DNA of 64,000 bases from Methylomonas subterranea (GTDB lineage Bacteria; Pseudomonadota; Gammaproteobacteria; Methylococcales; Methylomonadaceae): the NCBI RefSeq assembly GCF_024505185.1, contig NZ_JANIBJ010000016.1, positions 41,520-105,519 on the forward strand, in the 5' to 3' direction. A program made the position numbers and the translations under genes. Positions 1 to 8,200 of the stretch are shown here, piece by piece. The first letter of the stretch is position 1; each line of letters opens with the position of its first letter. The notes beneath the pieces were generated by a model. That model searched no databases. It worked only from the letters and a program-made list of their open reading frames with translations, and had not been told where the DNA came from.

Positions 1-590
1 TCGGCGATCGCATGGGCGATGCTTTGCATGATCATGGTTTTACCGGCCTTGGGCGGCGATACGATCAAGCCGCGCTGACCCTTGCCTATGGGAGCGATCA
101 AATCGATGATGCGGGCGGTAAGGTCTTCGCTGGTACCGTTGCCTTGTTCCAAACGGAAGCGTTTGTTGGCGAATAAGGGCGTCAGGTTGGAAAAGGAAAT
201 TTTGTTCTTGGCGTGTTCGGGCGATTCGAAATTGATGCTCTCGACCTTGAGCATGGCGAAATAGCGTTCGCCTTCCTTGGGCGGGCGGATTTTGCCGCTG
301 ACCGTATCGCCGGTGCGCAGGCCGAAGCGCCTGATTTGGCTGGGCGAAACATAAATATCGTCCGGGCCGGCCAGATAAGAACATCCGGGCGTGCGCAGAA
401 AACCGAAGCCGTCTTGCAGAATCTCCAAAACCCCATCCCCGAATATATCTTCCCCACTCTTCGCCTGCTTCTTGAGAATGGCGAAAATCAATTCCTGCTT
501 TCGAGCTCTGTCGATATTTTCTAAACCCAGGGATTCGGCAATGGCAATGATTTCAGTGGCTTGTTTAAGTTTTAACTCGGTAAGGTTCAT
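1..590 (-). CDS. rho: Transcription termination factor Rho (N-terminal part, cut by window edge)
   Basis: RNA-dependent hexameric ATPase that ends transcription. The visible 196 residues begin MNLTELKLK and contain the Rho N-terminal helical domain, the cold-shock-like RNA-binding domain (motifs DGFGFLR and [16 protein letters not shown]) and the start of the ATPase domain, with the P-loop region PPKAGKTM near the window edge. The rest of the gene, roughly 220 residues by family length, lies beyond position 1. It is downstream of trxA on the same strand, the usual gammaproteobacterial trxA-rho order. The start ATG at 588-590 is the natural family start. Nothing looks broken; the truncation is only the window boundary. 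Confidence 0.97.
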   Translation of the reverse strand, partial: MNLTELKLKQATEIIAIAESLGLENIDRARKQELIFAILKKQAKSGEDIFGDGVLEILQDGFGFLRTPGCSYLAGPDDIYVSPSQIRRFGLRTGDTVSGKIRPPKEGERYFAMLKVESINFESPEHAKNKISFSNLTPLFANKRFRLEQGNGTSEDLTARIIDLIAPIGKGQRGLIVSPPKAGKTMIMQSIAHAIA

Positions 591-767
591 AAGGGTTATG
601 GGAAAAGAAGAAAAGCAAAACGGCATGAAACCGTTTATGGCAGAGGTCGTTGTTGGAAAAAATACGAAGCTTATGGATGCGTAAGAGGCAAGCGCGGGCG
701 ATTTTAGCGCAATTACCGGACTTATCAAAACGATTTGTTGAAAAGTCCGGTGATCGGGAGCGAAATA

Positions 768-1094
768 TTAGATGTTACTATCGATAAATGCGGTCAATTG
801 CGACTTGGTGAGCGCACCCACCTTGGTCGCTTCCACTTCTCCGCCCTTGAACAGCATCAGCGTGGGAATGCCGCGCACGCCGTAATGCTGAGGGGTTTTG
901 GGGTTTTCGTCGATATTCAGCTTGGCAATAGTCAATTTGCCTTGATATTCAGCCGCAACCTCATCCAGAACCGGTGCAATCATTTTGCAGGGACCGCACC
1001 ATTCGGCCCAGTAATCCACTAACACCGGACCGTTGGCTTTAATTACCGTATCGTTAAAATCAGCATCTGATACATGAAGGACTAAGTCGCTCAC
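768..1094 (-). CDS. trxA: Thioredoxin 1 (TrxA)
   Basis: Cytoplasmic disulfide reductase, 108 residues, with the WCGPCK active site near residues 31-36 and the cis-proline loop GIPTL further on. I chose the GTG start at 1092-1094 because the protein then begins MSDLVLHV, as in E. coli thioredoxin (MSDKIIHL), has the family length, and is preceded by GGAGAA at a good distance. A GTG 12 bases upstream is also in frame but would put that ribosome site inside the gene. It is divergent from rhlB and precedes rho, as in many gammaproteobacteria. Confidence 0.97.
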   Translation of the reverse strand: MSDLVLHVSDADFNDTVIKANGPVLVDYWAEWCGPCKMIAPVLDEVAAEYQGKLTIAKLNIDENPKTPQHYGVRGIPTLMLFKGGEVEATKVGALTKSQLTAFIDSNI

Positions 1095-1195
1095 GCCGTT
1101 CTCCACTAGTTTACAAAGCCAAAACTATAGTAATGTCCACCCGCGATTGTCAATCGATTTCATCGGCACGGCATTTTACGATATGCTATCGGCCT

Positions 1196-2527
1196 ATGAA
1201 AAAAGCACATCTGACGGAAACACGTTTTAGCAATCTGGAGCTTTCCGACTCCATCATCAAAGGCCTGAAGGAAGCGGGATTTATCAACTGCACACCGATA
1301 CAGGACAAATCGCTGCCGCTGGCCTTGCGCGATAAAGACGTCGCCGGCCAGGCCCAAACCGGCACCGGCAAGACCGCCAGTTTCCTGCTGGCCACCTTTC
1401 AGCGCCTGTTGAACGACGAAAGCGAGCAGATCAAAAATCCTCGCGCCCTGATTGTGGCGCCCACCCGCGAGTTGGCGATTCAGATTCACAAAGACGCGCT
1501 GGTGCTGGGCAAATATCTGAACCTGAAGTTCGCCCTGATCTACGGCGGCACCGATTACCAAAAACAGCTCGACAAGCTGAAAACCAATGTCGACATCATT
1601 ATCGGCACCCCCGGTCGCATCATAGACTTTTATAAACAAAACGCCTTTACGCTGGACAACATTCAGGTCACCGTGATGGACGAAGCCGACCGCATGTTCG
1701 ACCTGGGTTTCATCAAGGACATCCGCTTCCTGTTGCGGCGCATGCCGCCGCCGGAAAAGCGCCTGAATCTGCTATTTTCGGCTACCCTGTCGTACAAAGT
1801 GACCGAATTGGCCTATGAGCACATGAACAATCCGGTGCTGATCCGTATCGAATCGGAAGAAGTCACCTCCAAGGCCATCAATCAAATCGCCTACTGCCCG
1901 GCGAATGACCAGAAAATCCCGTTGTTGCTGGGACTATTGAAGCACCACCAGCCGCAGCGCAGCATCGTATTCGTCAATACCAAGCGTTGCGCGGAACGAC
2001 TCGACGACTACCTGGATGCCAACGGCTACAAGGTAGCCATGCTCAGCGGCGACGTACCGCAGGAAAAGCGCCAACGGCTGCTGAACGATTTTCAGGAAAA
2101 CCGGGTTACCTTATTGATAGCCACCGACGTGGCGGCGCGCGGCCTGCATATCCCCGATGTTTCGCATGTGTTCAATTACGACCTGCCGCAGGACGTGGAA
2201 GATTACGTGCACCGCATCGGCCGTACCGCCCGCTTCGGCGCCAGCGGCGAAGCCATCAGTTTTATCTGCGAGGAATATGCTTATTCGATGCCGGACATCG
2301 AAGACTATATCGGCGAAAAAGTACCTGTTGCCTCCATAAGCCCTGAATTACTGGTCGAGGACGTCGTCAAGCCGCGGCGGAAAGAGCCGCGCGAAAGAGT
2401 CATCCCGCACGACAAGCGGCCGCCGCGTCCGCGCCAGGAACGCAAACCTCGGGAATTCAAACCCGGAAATCCGGAATCAGCCCAACCATTAGGGCCCGAA
2501 AATCCTCCGCTGCCGGAAACTCCGTAA
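1196..2527 (+). CDS. rhlB: DEAD-box ATP-dependent RNA helicase RhlB
   Basis: RNA helicase that in Enterobacteria works with the RNA degradosome. The 443-residue protein begins MKKAHLTETRFSNLELS, close to E. coli RhlB, and has a Q motif, motif I AQTGTGKT, motif II DEAD, motif III SAT and motif VI HRIGRTAR. After the core there is a basic, proline-rich tail (about residues 395-443) of low complexity that could bind RNA. An in-frame start 63 bases upstream is rejected because the added residues do not match the family. It is divergent from trxA. Its last 71 bases overlap the end of the convergent HAD gene, so this tail and the HAD C-terminus share DNA. Confidence 0.96.
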   Translation: MKKAHLTETRFSNLELSDSIIKGLKEAGFINCTPIQDKSLPLALRDKDVAGQAQTGTGKTASFLLATFQRLLNDESEQIKNPRALIVAPTRELAIQIHKDALVLGKYLNLKFALIYGGTDYQKQLDKLKTNVDIIIGTPGRIIDFYKQNAFTLDNIQVTVMDEADRMFDLGFIKDIRFLLRRMPPPEKRLNLLFSATLSYKVTELAYEHMNNPVLIRIESEEVTSKAINQIAYCPANDQKIPLLLGLLKHHQPQRSIVFVNTKRCAERLDDYLDANGYKVAMLSGDVPQEKRQRLLNDFQENRVTLLIATDVAARGLHIPDVSHVFNYDLPQDVEDYVHRIGRTARFGASGEAISFICEEYAYSMPDIEDYIGEKVPVASISPELLVEDVVKPRRKEPRERVIPHDKRPPRPRQERKPREFKPGNPESAQPLGPENPPLPETP

Positions 2528-3131
2528 TTTGTCGAACCGGCGACCGGCTGTCGGGCTTGCTGATGGCCGCCAGATACGCAATGCCGAAGCTTTGCGCCGA
2601 GCGCAACACCGGCAAACTGTCGTCCACCAGCAGGCAGCTGGTTTTTTCCAGGACGTGGGTTTCTTGCAGCGTACGCCAAAAACCCTGCTGTTCCTTGGCA
2701 AAGCCATAGTCGTGCGACGAAACGATAGCGTCGAAAAATTGCCTTAAACAGGTTTTTTCCATTTTCAGGGACAAACTGCCGCGATGCGCATTGGTCACCA
2801 ACAACAGGCGGCGCCCACTACCGCGCACCGCATCCAGAAACTCGGTGACATGCGGATGCACCGCAATCAACCCGGCCAGCTCCTGTTTCAGGCCGGCGAT
2901 ATCCAATTTTAATTCCGCGCTCCAGTAATCCAGGCAATACCACTCCAGACGGCCTTCCATGGCTTTGAAGCGCGGCCGCAATTGATGCTTGGCCTCTTCC
3001 AGCGACAAGCCATGCAGTACGGCAAACCGTTGGGGAACGAATTCCTGCCAGAAGTGATTGTCGAAATTCAAATCCAGCAAGGTGCCATCCATATCCAGCA
3101 ATACAGTTTCGATTTTTGTCCAATCCAACAT
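2457..3131 (-). CDS. yrfG: HAD-superfamily GMP/IMP nucleotidase, YrfG type
   Basis: Predicted HAD-family 5'-nucleotidase of 224 residues. The catalytic motif DMDGTLLD lies near residues 12-19, and a motif III/IV region VDDSLPVLRSAQ lies near residue 177. It is placed beside nudE, as E. coli yrfG is; the family name rests on this neighbourhood and on the sequence pattern. The start ATG at 3129-3131 is chosen because AGGGAG precedes it by five bases; a start 21 bases upstream lacks this. Its 3' end overlaps rhlB by 71 bases on the opposite strand. Confidence 0.88.
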   Translation of the reverse strand: MLDWTKIETVLLDMDGTLLDLNFDNHFWQEFVPQRFAVLHGLSLEEAKHQLRPRFKAMEGRLEWYCLDYWSAELKLDIAGLKQELAGLIAVHPHVTEFLDAVRGSGRRLLLVTNAHRGSLSLKMEKTCLRQFFDAIVSSHDYGFAKEQQGFWRTLQETHVLEKTSCLLVDDSLPVLRSAQSFGIAYLAAISKPDSRSPVRQITEFPAAEDFRALMVGLIPDFRV

Positions 3132-3238
3132 AATGACTCCCTGACGATTCAATGTAACCCCGATGTTAGCGAAAAAGCCGAGGCTTTGTCAGCACGGCTC
3201 TGTTACGATTGGACACCCGACAACCGACCGATTTCGCC

Positions 3239-3811
3239 ATGTCACGAAAAATGCCCATTATTCACAGTAAGGCGGTGATTGCGGAAACCCGCCAATTCCG
3301 TATCGAAGCCCTGCAACTGGAATTCAGCAGCGGCCAGCAGCGTCGATACGAACGTCTGGCGCGGGGCGGTTCGCACGGCGCCGTGCTGGTGGTGCCAATG
3401 CTGGATCACCAAACCGTCCTGCTGGTCAGAGAATATGCCGCCGGACTGCATCGCTACGAACTGGGCCTGCCCAAGGGCAAGATAGACCCCGGCGAAGACA
3501 ATCTGAGCGCCGCCAACCGGGAGCTGAAGGAAGAAGTCGGCTACGGCGCTCGGCGCCTACGGCATCTGCATACGGTATCCATGGCCCCGGCCTATCTGGA
3601 GCACACCATAGACATCATTCTCGCCGAACAACTGTACCCGGAAAAACTGGCGGGCGACGAGCCGGAAGAACTGGAAGTGGTGCCCTGGAGCATACACGAA
3701 ATCGACAGACTGATGCGCTGCGGCGAATGCAGCGAAGCGCGTTCCATAGCCGCCTTGTATTTAACCGCCGCCCATCTGCGCGACAGGCTTATCGATCAGC
3801 CAAGGCCTTGA
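3239..3811 (+). CDS. nudE: ADP-compounds hydrolase NudE (Nudix)
   Basis: Nudix hydrolase expected to cleave ADP-ribose, NADH and related nucleotides. The 190-residue protein carries a full Nudix box, starting GLPKGKIDPGE and continuing through REL and KEEVGYG, and follows the E. coli NudE pattern throughout (REYAAGLHRYELGLPKGK, SMAPAYLEHTIDII). The ATG at 3239 matches the family start (MSRK). It is divergent from the yrfG-type nucleotidase, the same pairing seen in E. coli. Its last 23 bases overlap the end of the convergent ampD. Confidence 0.94.
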   Translation: MSRKMPIIHSKAVIAETRQFRIEALQLEFSSGQQRRYERLARGGSHGAVLVVPMLDHQTVLLVREYAAGLHRYELGLPKGKIDPGEDNLSAANRELKEEVGYGARRLRHLHTVSMAPAYLEHTIDIILAEQLYPEKLAGDEPEELEVVPWSIHEIDRLMRCGECSEARSIAALYLTAAHLRDRLIDQPRP

Positions 3812-4337
3812 AATAGGCTTGCCAATCGAACCAAGGCCCCGGATCATCCTTTCTGCCCGGCGCAATATCGCTATGGCCAACTATCCTGTCCCGACTCAAC
3901 TCGGGAAAGTGCACGAGCAATAGCCGGGTCACCTCGACCAGTCTTTGGTACTGCCGCTCTTCAAAAGCCTGATTCACCGAGCCTTCCAATTCGATGCCGA
4001 TGGAATAATCGTTGCAGCGCTGCCGGCCTTGAAATTGCGACAGGCCGGCATGCCAGGCCCGCCGGTCGAAAGGAACGAATTGCAACAACTCGCCATCGCG
4101 GCGGATCAACAAATGCGCGGATACCTTCAGCGGGGCAACTTCCGCAAAATAGCGGTGTTCATGCGGATTCAAGGCATTGCAAAACAGCTGCTCGATATAC
4201 GGGCCGCCAAACTGCTCGGGCGGCAGACTGATGCAATGGATCACCAACAGGGAAATATCGGCGGCGTCCGGTCTGGCATCGCAATTGGGCGAAGGCAGGA
4301 ATCTGGCTTTATCGATGCGATGGTCAAGAATATTCAT
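3789..4337 (-). CDS. ampD: 1,6-anhydro-N-acetylmuramyl-L-alanine amidase AmpD
   Basis: Cytoplasmic zinc amidase that removes the stem peptide from anhydro-muropeptides during cell-wall recycling. The 182-residue length fits the family. Zinc ligands and the catalytic residue can be placed: H34 (VIHCIS), H155 (VGHSDIAPGRKDDPG), an aspartate at 164/165, and E116 (GIELEG), nearly the same numbering as in E. coli AmpD. It is divergent from nadC over about 120 bases. No ampE gene follows; nudE comes in from the other side and overlaps slightly. Confidence 0.95.
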   Translation of the reverse strand: MNILDHRIDKARFLPSPNCDARPDAADISLLVIHCISLPPEQFGGPYIEQLFCNALNPHEHRYFAEVAPLKVSAHLLIRRDGELLQFVPFDRRAWHAGLSQFQGRQRCNDYSIGIELEGSVNQAFEERQYQRLVEVTRLLLVHFPELSRDRIVGHSDIAPGRKDDPGPWFDWQAYFKALADR

Positions 4338-4457
4338 GCAATTGTGTTAAGCGTAAATAGCGTATTTTCCCACAATCCGCCGCGCCGCTGACGCCAGGAA
4401 GCCCTTTGGCATGGTTTATAATGCCGTACTTGTTAATGCTTAGCTTGGATACCCTTG

Positions 4458-5291
4458 ATGAAACCGCAGCCCAACCCGACAGACATTGCCGCCTACCTAG
4501 CCGAAGATGTCGGTAGCGGCGATCTGACCGCCGGCATTATTCCGGAAACCACCAATGCCAGCGCCCGGGTCGTCACCCGCGACAACATGGTGTTATGCGG
4601 CCAAGCTTGGTTCGAGGCAGTGTTCCGGCAACTGAGTAAGGACATCGTCATCGAATGGACTTGCAATGAAGGCGACGATGTAACCGCCGGCGGCACGCTT
4701 TGCCAACTGCGAGGCCCTGCCAGGGCCTTGTTAACCGGCGAACGCACCGCCTTGAATCTGCTGCAAACCCTGTCGGCCACCGCCAGCGTGGCGCGCCGAT
4801 ATGCGCGGGCCGTCGCCGGCACGGATTGCAAAGTGCTGGACACCCGCAAAACCATACCCGGCCTTAGATTGGCGCAAAAATACGCCGTCGGCTGCGGCGG
4901 CTGTGTCAATCACCGGATTGGTTTGTTCGACGCGATTTTGATCAAGGAAAACCATATCATTGCCGCCGGCTCCATTAGCGCGGCGATAGCCAAAGCCAGA
5001 ACGCTCGGCAATGTGATGGTGGAAATAGAAGTGGAAAACATGGAGGAATTGCGTGAGGCGCTAACGGCGCAACCCGATCGCATCATGCTGGATAACTTTT
5101 CCGTTGACGATTTGAGACGCGCGGTGGCAATAAACCAAGGCAAAGTCGAATTGGAGGCATCCGGCAATGTAGGCTTGGCAGACATTCGCGGCATAGCCGA
5201 AACCGGCGTGGATTACATTTCGATCGGTGCCTTGACCAAAAATGTCGCTGCCATCGATTTATCTATGCGCATCGAATTATCTACCGCCTAA
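4458..5291 (+). CDS. nadC: Nicotinate-nucleotide pyrophosphorylase (quinolinate phosphoribosyltransferase)
   Basis: Makes nicotinate mononucleotide from quinolinate and PRPP in de novo NAD synthesis. The 277-residue protein shows the family signatures EDVGSGDLT near the N-terminus, RTALNLLQTLSATA, DTRKTIPGLR, the CGGCVNHR loop, LIKENHI, and the C-terminal EASGNV and GVDYISIGALT. The ATG at 4458 is preferred to an in-frame TTG three bases upstream. It is monocistronic here, with ampD divergent upstream and an AP2-like gene convergent downstream, separated by a hairpin. Confidence 0.96.
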   Translation: MKPQPNPTDIAAYLAEDVGSGDLTAGIIPETTNASARVVTRDNMVLCGQAWFEAVFRQLSKDIVIEWTCNEGDDVTAGGTLCQLRGPARALLTGERTALNLLQTLSATASVARRYARAVAGTDCKVLDTRKTIPGLRLAQKYAVGCGGCVNHRIGLFDAILIKENHIIAAGSISAAIAKARTLGNVMVEIEVENMEELREALTAQPDRIMLDNFSVDDLRRAVAINQGKVELEASGNVGLADIRGIAETGVDYISIGALTKNVAAIDLSMRIELSTA

Positions 5292-5404
5292 CGATCATGA
5301 AGCCAGTGCATCGCCCCGGCAAATGAAAGACAGTCGCGATGATGAACTTGCGAACGCGACTATGCGTCGCTCCCACCATGACTTTCAGAGTAGACAAAAG
5401 CTTG

Positions 5405-5433
5405 ATTGGCGGGCGTTATAACAACCCGCCAAT
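5405..5433. terminator. Hairpin between convergent nadC and AP2-like gene
   Basis: A perfect 9-bp stem (ATTGGCGGG pairing with CCCGCCAAT) closes an 11-base loop that itself contains the palindrome GTTATAAC. It sits between two convergent genes, so a bidirectional terminator is likely. There is no strong T-run on either side; the minus strand has a short CTTTT after AAG. Confidence 0.5.
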
Positions 5434-5458
5434 GCCGGACCCCATAGTCAGCTTCGAC

Positions 5459-5971
5459 TCAGGAAACCACGTTAAGATTTTCGTTTTCGTACAAGCGTGT
5501 TTTTTTCCAATTTACAAATTTGCTGTCGTCGAAATGCGCATCGTGATCGATGGCATGCTCATAACAGCTGCGGAACAGTCGCGCGGTACGAAAAGCATGC
5601 AATTCGTCATCGGCGGTAACGGTTTGTACGTTGCCGACCTGGAAGGTTTTATTTCTCGACTTGCCGTCCTTCACCCAAAACACCGTGTAGCACAAATAAC
5701 TTTTATCCTTGCGGTGATCGAATTTAATCGTGCGGGACACCCCGGTAACCCCGGTGGTAGTCTTGTTTTTCGGCGGCTTTAAAAAACGGGTCTTGCTGCC
5801 TTTCAGCACAACCAGCATTTGGTCCCGCCATGTAATGGCAGCCTTCAAAGACTTGGTTTTGCTGCCCCACAGCTTATGGGAAAAATAGCGGCTGCTTTCT
5901 TTACCGCGCCGGACGATGCGAACTTGGAAACCAAATGCATCGGGTTCTGTTATATGTTTAACTTTTGCCAT
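5459..5971 (-). CDS. AP2/ERF-like DNA-binding domain protein, two repeats
   Basis: 170 residues with two divergent copies of a beta-strand/helix unit like the bacterial AP2 domain. The first is about residues 9-55 (FGFQVRIVRRGKESSRYF followed by KSLKAAITWRDQM). The second is about 70-145 (TGVTGVSRTIKFD, YTVFWVKDGKSRNKTFQVG, then AFRTARLFRSCYEHAI). Such domains bind DNA and occur in phage HNH nucleases and some free-standing bacterial proteins; no nuclease motif is seen here. The ATG at 5971 follows GAAGG by nine bases, while an upstream TTG touches that site. It is divergent from a peroxiredoxin gene across a spacer with a 20-bp palindrome. Its role is unknown; the AP2 assignment is by pattern only. 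Confidence 0.7.
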   Translation of the reverse strand: MAKVKHITEPDAFGFQVRIVRRGKESSRYFSHKLWGSKTKSLKAAITWRDQMLVVLKGSKTRFLKPPKNKTTTGVTGVSRTIKFDHRKDKSYLCYTVFWVKDGKSRNKTFQVGNVQTVTADDELHAFRTARLFRSCYEHAIDHDAHFDDSKFVNWKKTRLYENENLNVVS

Positions 5972-6013
5972 ACGTATCAACCTTCAATCAACAAAAGCCC
6001 ACAAGGTGATCCT

Positions 6014-6074
6014 GTTAGTCCGATACCATCCGTTAGTCATGTAAGCGTTAGACTACAAATTAACGTTAATTTGT
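6014..6074. promoter_or_regulatory. Palindrome and heptamer cluster in divergent spacer
   Basis: The spacer between the AP2-like gene and the peroxiredoxin gene holds a perfect 20-bp palindrome, ACAAATTAACGTTAATTTGT, at 6055-6074. Ahead of it are GTTAGTC at 6014-6020 and 6032-6038 and GTTAGAC at 6047-6053. This looks like an operator for a dimeric regulator acting on one or both genes. The function is inferred from symmetry and placement only. Confidence 0.5.
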
Positions 6075-6211
6075 CAGTTGCGCAAGTTAAATTTACTAGG
6101 ATTGATACATGATTCCCTACTAATTTAGTGTAGAATAGCGGTCAGCCCTATCTGATAGGCGGATTCACCCTCATAACTTTTTGTTTTATAAATGAATTTG
6201 GAGAGAAATCA

Positions 6212-6814
6212 ATGAGCGTTTTAGTAGGAAAGCAAGCACCTGATTTTACAGTTCCAGCCGTATTGGCCGACGGCCAAATCGTTGACTCGTTCAGCTTTTC
6301 CGAGGCAACTCGCGGTAAATATGCCGTGGTTTTCTTCTACCCACTGGATTTTACCTTCGTCTGCCCTAGTGAATTGATCGCATTCGACCACCGTATTGAT
6401 GAGTTCAAAAGCCGCGGCGTGGAAGTTATCGGCGTCTCCATCGACTCTCACTTTACTCACAATGCCTGGCGCAATACCCCGGTCAACCAAGGCGGCATCG
6501 GCCCGGTCCGTTACACCTTGGCGGCAGACATCAGCCACGGCATCTGCAAGGATTACGATGTCGAATCCGCCGGCGGCGTCGCCTTCCGCGGCAGCTTCCT
6601 GATCGACAAAAACGGCCTGGTTCGCCACCAAGTGGTCAACGATCTGCCGCTGGGCCGCAATATCGACGAAATGCTGCGCATGATAGACGCCCTGCAATTC
6701 CACGAAGAACACGGCGAAGTTTGCCCGGCCGGCTGGAACAAAGGCGATTCCGGCATGAACGCCAGCCCTGCCGGCGTGGCGGAGTACCTGAGTCAAAATG
6801 CTGACAAACTGTAA
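6212..6814 (+). CDS. 2-Cys peroxiredoxin (AhpC/TSA family)
   Basis: Cytoplasmic thiol peroxidase that reduces hydrogen peroxide and organic peroxides. The 200-residue protein has the peroxidatic cysteine C51 in FTFVCPSE and the resolving cysteine C171 in EVCPAGW, so it is a typical 2-Cys enzyme. A ribosome site (GGAGAG) precedes the ATG. A strong intrinsic terminator follows 24 bases after the stop, so it is probably a single-gene unit. No ahpF is adjacent; reduction by thioredoxin or a distant reductase would be needed. Confidence 0.95.
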   Translation: MSVLVGKQAPDFTVPAVLADGQIVDSFSFSEATRGKYAVVFFYPLDFTFVCPSELIAFDHRIDEFKSRGVEVIGVSIDSHFTHNAWRNTPVNQGGIGPVRYTLAADISHGICKDYDVESAGGVAFRGSFLIDKNGLVRHQVVNDLPLGRNIDEMLRMIDALQFHEEHGEVCPAGWNKGDSGMNASPAGVAEYLSQNADKL

Positions 6815-6837
6815 TTTTTAGCTGTCCCAGCGTAAAC

Positions 6838-6871
6838 AAAAGGCGCATTGTTTAGGCAATGCGCCTTTTTT
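6838..6871 (+). terminator. Intrinsic terminator of the peroxiredoxin gene
   Basis: A perfect 13-bp stem (AAAAGGCGCATTG with CAATGCGCCTTTT), a 6-base loop TTTAGG, and a run of six T. It starts 24 bases after the stop codon. Confidence 0.93.
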
Positions 6872-7224
6872 AATATAGGCCCGTGCCGTAAAAACAACCG
6901 GGGCAGGTTTTATTGCATGAGTCGAGGCGGCAACTTCATGATCGTCAGCTTGAAACCCAAATCAATTCCAGGCGATTAATTTTTCGGCATGACCGACGCG
7001 AAAGACCCCGAGCACCCTCCGCACGGAATCCGCAACATGCGCGACCATGCTCAAGCAGAAAAATTTACATTGGGACGTTGACTACAAACCGGACAAAGCG
7101 CGCGAACAGCTTCGACCGGCGACAAGAGGGCGTCTCTCTATCAACCGCGCAACCAAAGCCCCCTCGCCTATTGTTGAACATCTTGCTGAAGATTGAACGA
7201 ATGGTTCTGCCATGCCCACCGATT
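6872..7224. other. Spacer without a recognisable gene
   Basis: About 350 bases between the peroxiredoxin terminator and a convergent hypothetical gene. Short open frames exist on both strands but none has a plausible start, ribosome site or protein-like composition. I see no RNA gene or repeat. Confidence 0.4.
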
Positions 7225-7545
7225 TTAGGCCTCAAACCCAATCGGGCTGAAAGGACGGTCGGATTCGTCTCCGTAAAGCCAGGAAAGACCGGCCGACCCC
7301 GGCCCATCGATACGGCTGGCCGAATAGGCGTCCAGCAACGGGGTAATATGCCGCACCGATTCTGGTGTGGCGTACACAAAATATCGAGCACCATCGTCGC
7401 TCCAACCGCCGAACATCGCCATGCCCGCCGGCCCGTTTCGCGCCACATAGGCGGCACGGAAGGCGCCTAACAGCAGCGCCATTTCTCCGGATTCGTATTC
7501 CCGCTTCGACAACGTGATGCGGTACCAACTGGTAATTTTCGTCAT
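7225..7545 (-). CDS. Hypothetical protein, about 106 residues
   Basis: I do not recognise this protein. It begins MTKITSWYRITLSKREYES and has no signal peptide or membrane segment. It reads like a small globular alpha/beta protein (GGWSDDGARYFVYATPES in the middle). The ATG at 7545 is preceded by AGGCGAGG, which could serve as a ribosome site; a longer start 21 bases upstream is possible. It is followed on the opposite strand by an empty spacer and lies upstream-adjacent to the ydbL end of the ydbH operon, same strand, with a 58-base gap, so it could be a last member of that transcript. Confidence 0.6.
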   Translation of the reverse strand: MTKITSWYRITLSKREYESGEMALLLGAFRAAYVARNGPAGMAMFGGWSDDGARYFVYATPESVRHITPLLDAYSASRIDGPGSAGLSWLYGDESDRPFSPIGFEA

Positions 7546-7603
7546 GCCTCGCCTGCTTTCTATCAATTGCCTTAGTTCGCCCGGCGGGCCAACTCAAAAC
7601 GGA

Positions 7604-7945
7604 TTAGCGCCGTTTCCAGCCCGACGGAGTTTGCACAAAATGTCCGCCCGCCGCCTGCCCGATGACTTTTTGCGCGGTCAGCTTGGCTACTTCCTCGGCC
7701 GGAACGCCGTTCTTGGCGGCTATGCGCTGGTACTCGGCGCGCCGCTGCGCGTTGATACTATCGACCAGCGCTTTTACGTCCGCCGGCGCATTGCCATCAA
7801 CCAGGCCCAGATAGCCGTTCATCAACTCGCCCACCAGACCGGCCGCCTTGGCCTGCCCCAAATCCGCCGCGTTGACTGGCGTGATCGCAAACCAAAGGCA
7901 AAAGGTTAAGGCCGCCAACAGTTTTATCGCATCATTGTTTTTCAT
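7604..7945 (-). CDS. ydbL: YdbL family periplasmic protein (DUF1318)
   Basis: 113 residues with a cleavable signal peptide (LLAALTFCLWFAITPVNA followed by A) and the DUF1318 pattern: LGQAKAAGLVGELMNGYLG, NAQRRAEYQRIAAKNG, and a C-terminal GHFVQTPSGWKRR. It is the last gene of the ydbH-ynbE-ydbL set, in the same order as in E. coli, where YdbL is thought to assist the YdbH-YnbE envelope bridge. It starts 12 bases after the ynbE stop. Confidence 0.88.
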   Translation of the reverse strand: MKNNDAIKLLAALTFCLWFAITPVNAADLGQAKAAGLVGELMNGYLGLVDGNAPADVKALVDSINAQRRAEYQRIAAKNGVPAEEVAKLTAQKVIGQAAGGHFVQTPSGWKRR

Positions 7946-7956
7946 CGTCCACTCCT

Positions 7957-8154
7957 TTAAAACAGGTCTTTGTTGCCACTAATCAGTGCGTCTACATCTT
8001 TTTCCACCTTCAAGCGTATTTCGTGTTCGATTTTGACGTTCATGGTGATTTCGATGGGTTTTTCCGGCGCTTCCAATCTGACTGACGGCGAACAGCCGCT
8101 CAGATACAGGGCTGCGCCGATGACGCCGATAATATTGATTGCACTCCAATTCAT
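7957..8154 (-). CDS. ynbE: YnbE family outer-membrane lipoprotein
   Basis: 65 residues. A lipobox LSGC near residues 17-20 ends a short signal peptide (VIGAALYLSGC), followed by SPSVRLEAPEKPIEITMNV and the family pattern HEIRLKVEKDVDALISGNKDLF. In E. coli YnbE is the outer-membrane partner of YdbH in an intermembrane phospholipid-transport bridge that works redundantly with TamB and YhdP. The ATG at 8154 gives the family length; longer starts upstream run into the ydbH end and are unlikely. Confidence 0.88.
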   Translation of the reverse strand: MNWSAINIIGVIGAALYLSGCSPSVRLEAPEKPIEITMNVKIEHEIRLKVEKDVDALISGNKDLF

Positions 8155-8200
8155 TGGTTTCTCCGCTTCGCGTTGATATTCCCCCAGAAGAGGCCGATTT

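Noticed and set aside
1133..1195. Longer start for rhlB
   Set aside because: The added 21 residues do not match RhlB proteins, and ATG 1196 gives the family N-terminus.
6102..6136. Sigma-70 boxes TTGATA and TAGAAT ahead of the peroxiredoxin gene
   Set aside because: The spacing of 23 bases is too long for a sigma-70 promoter.
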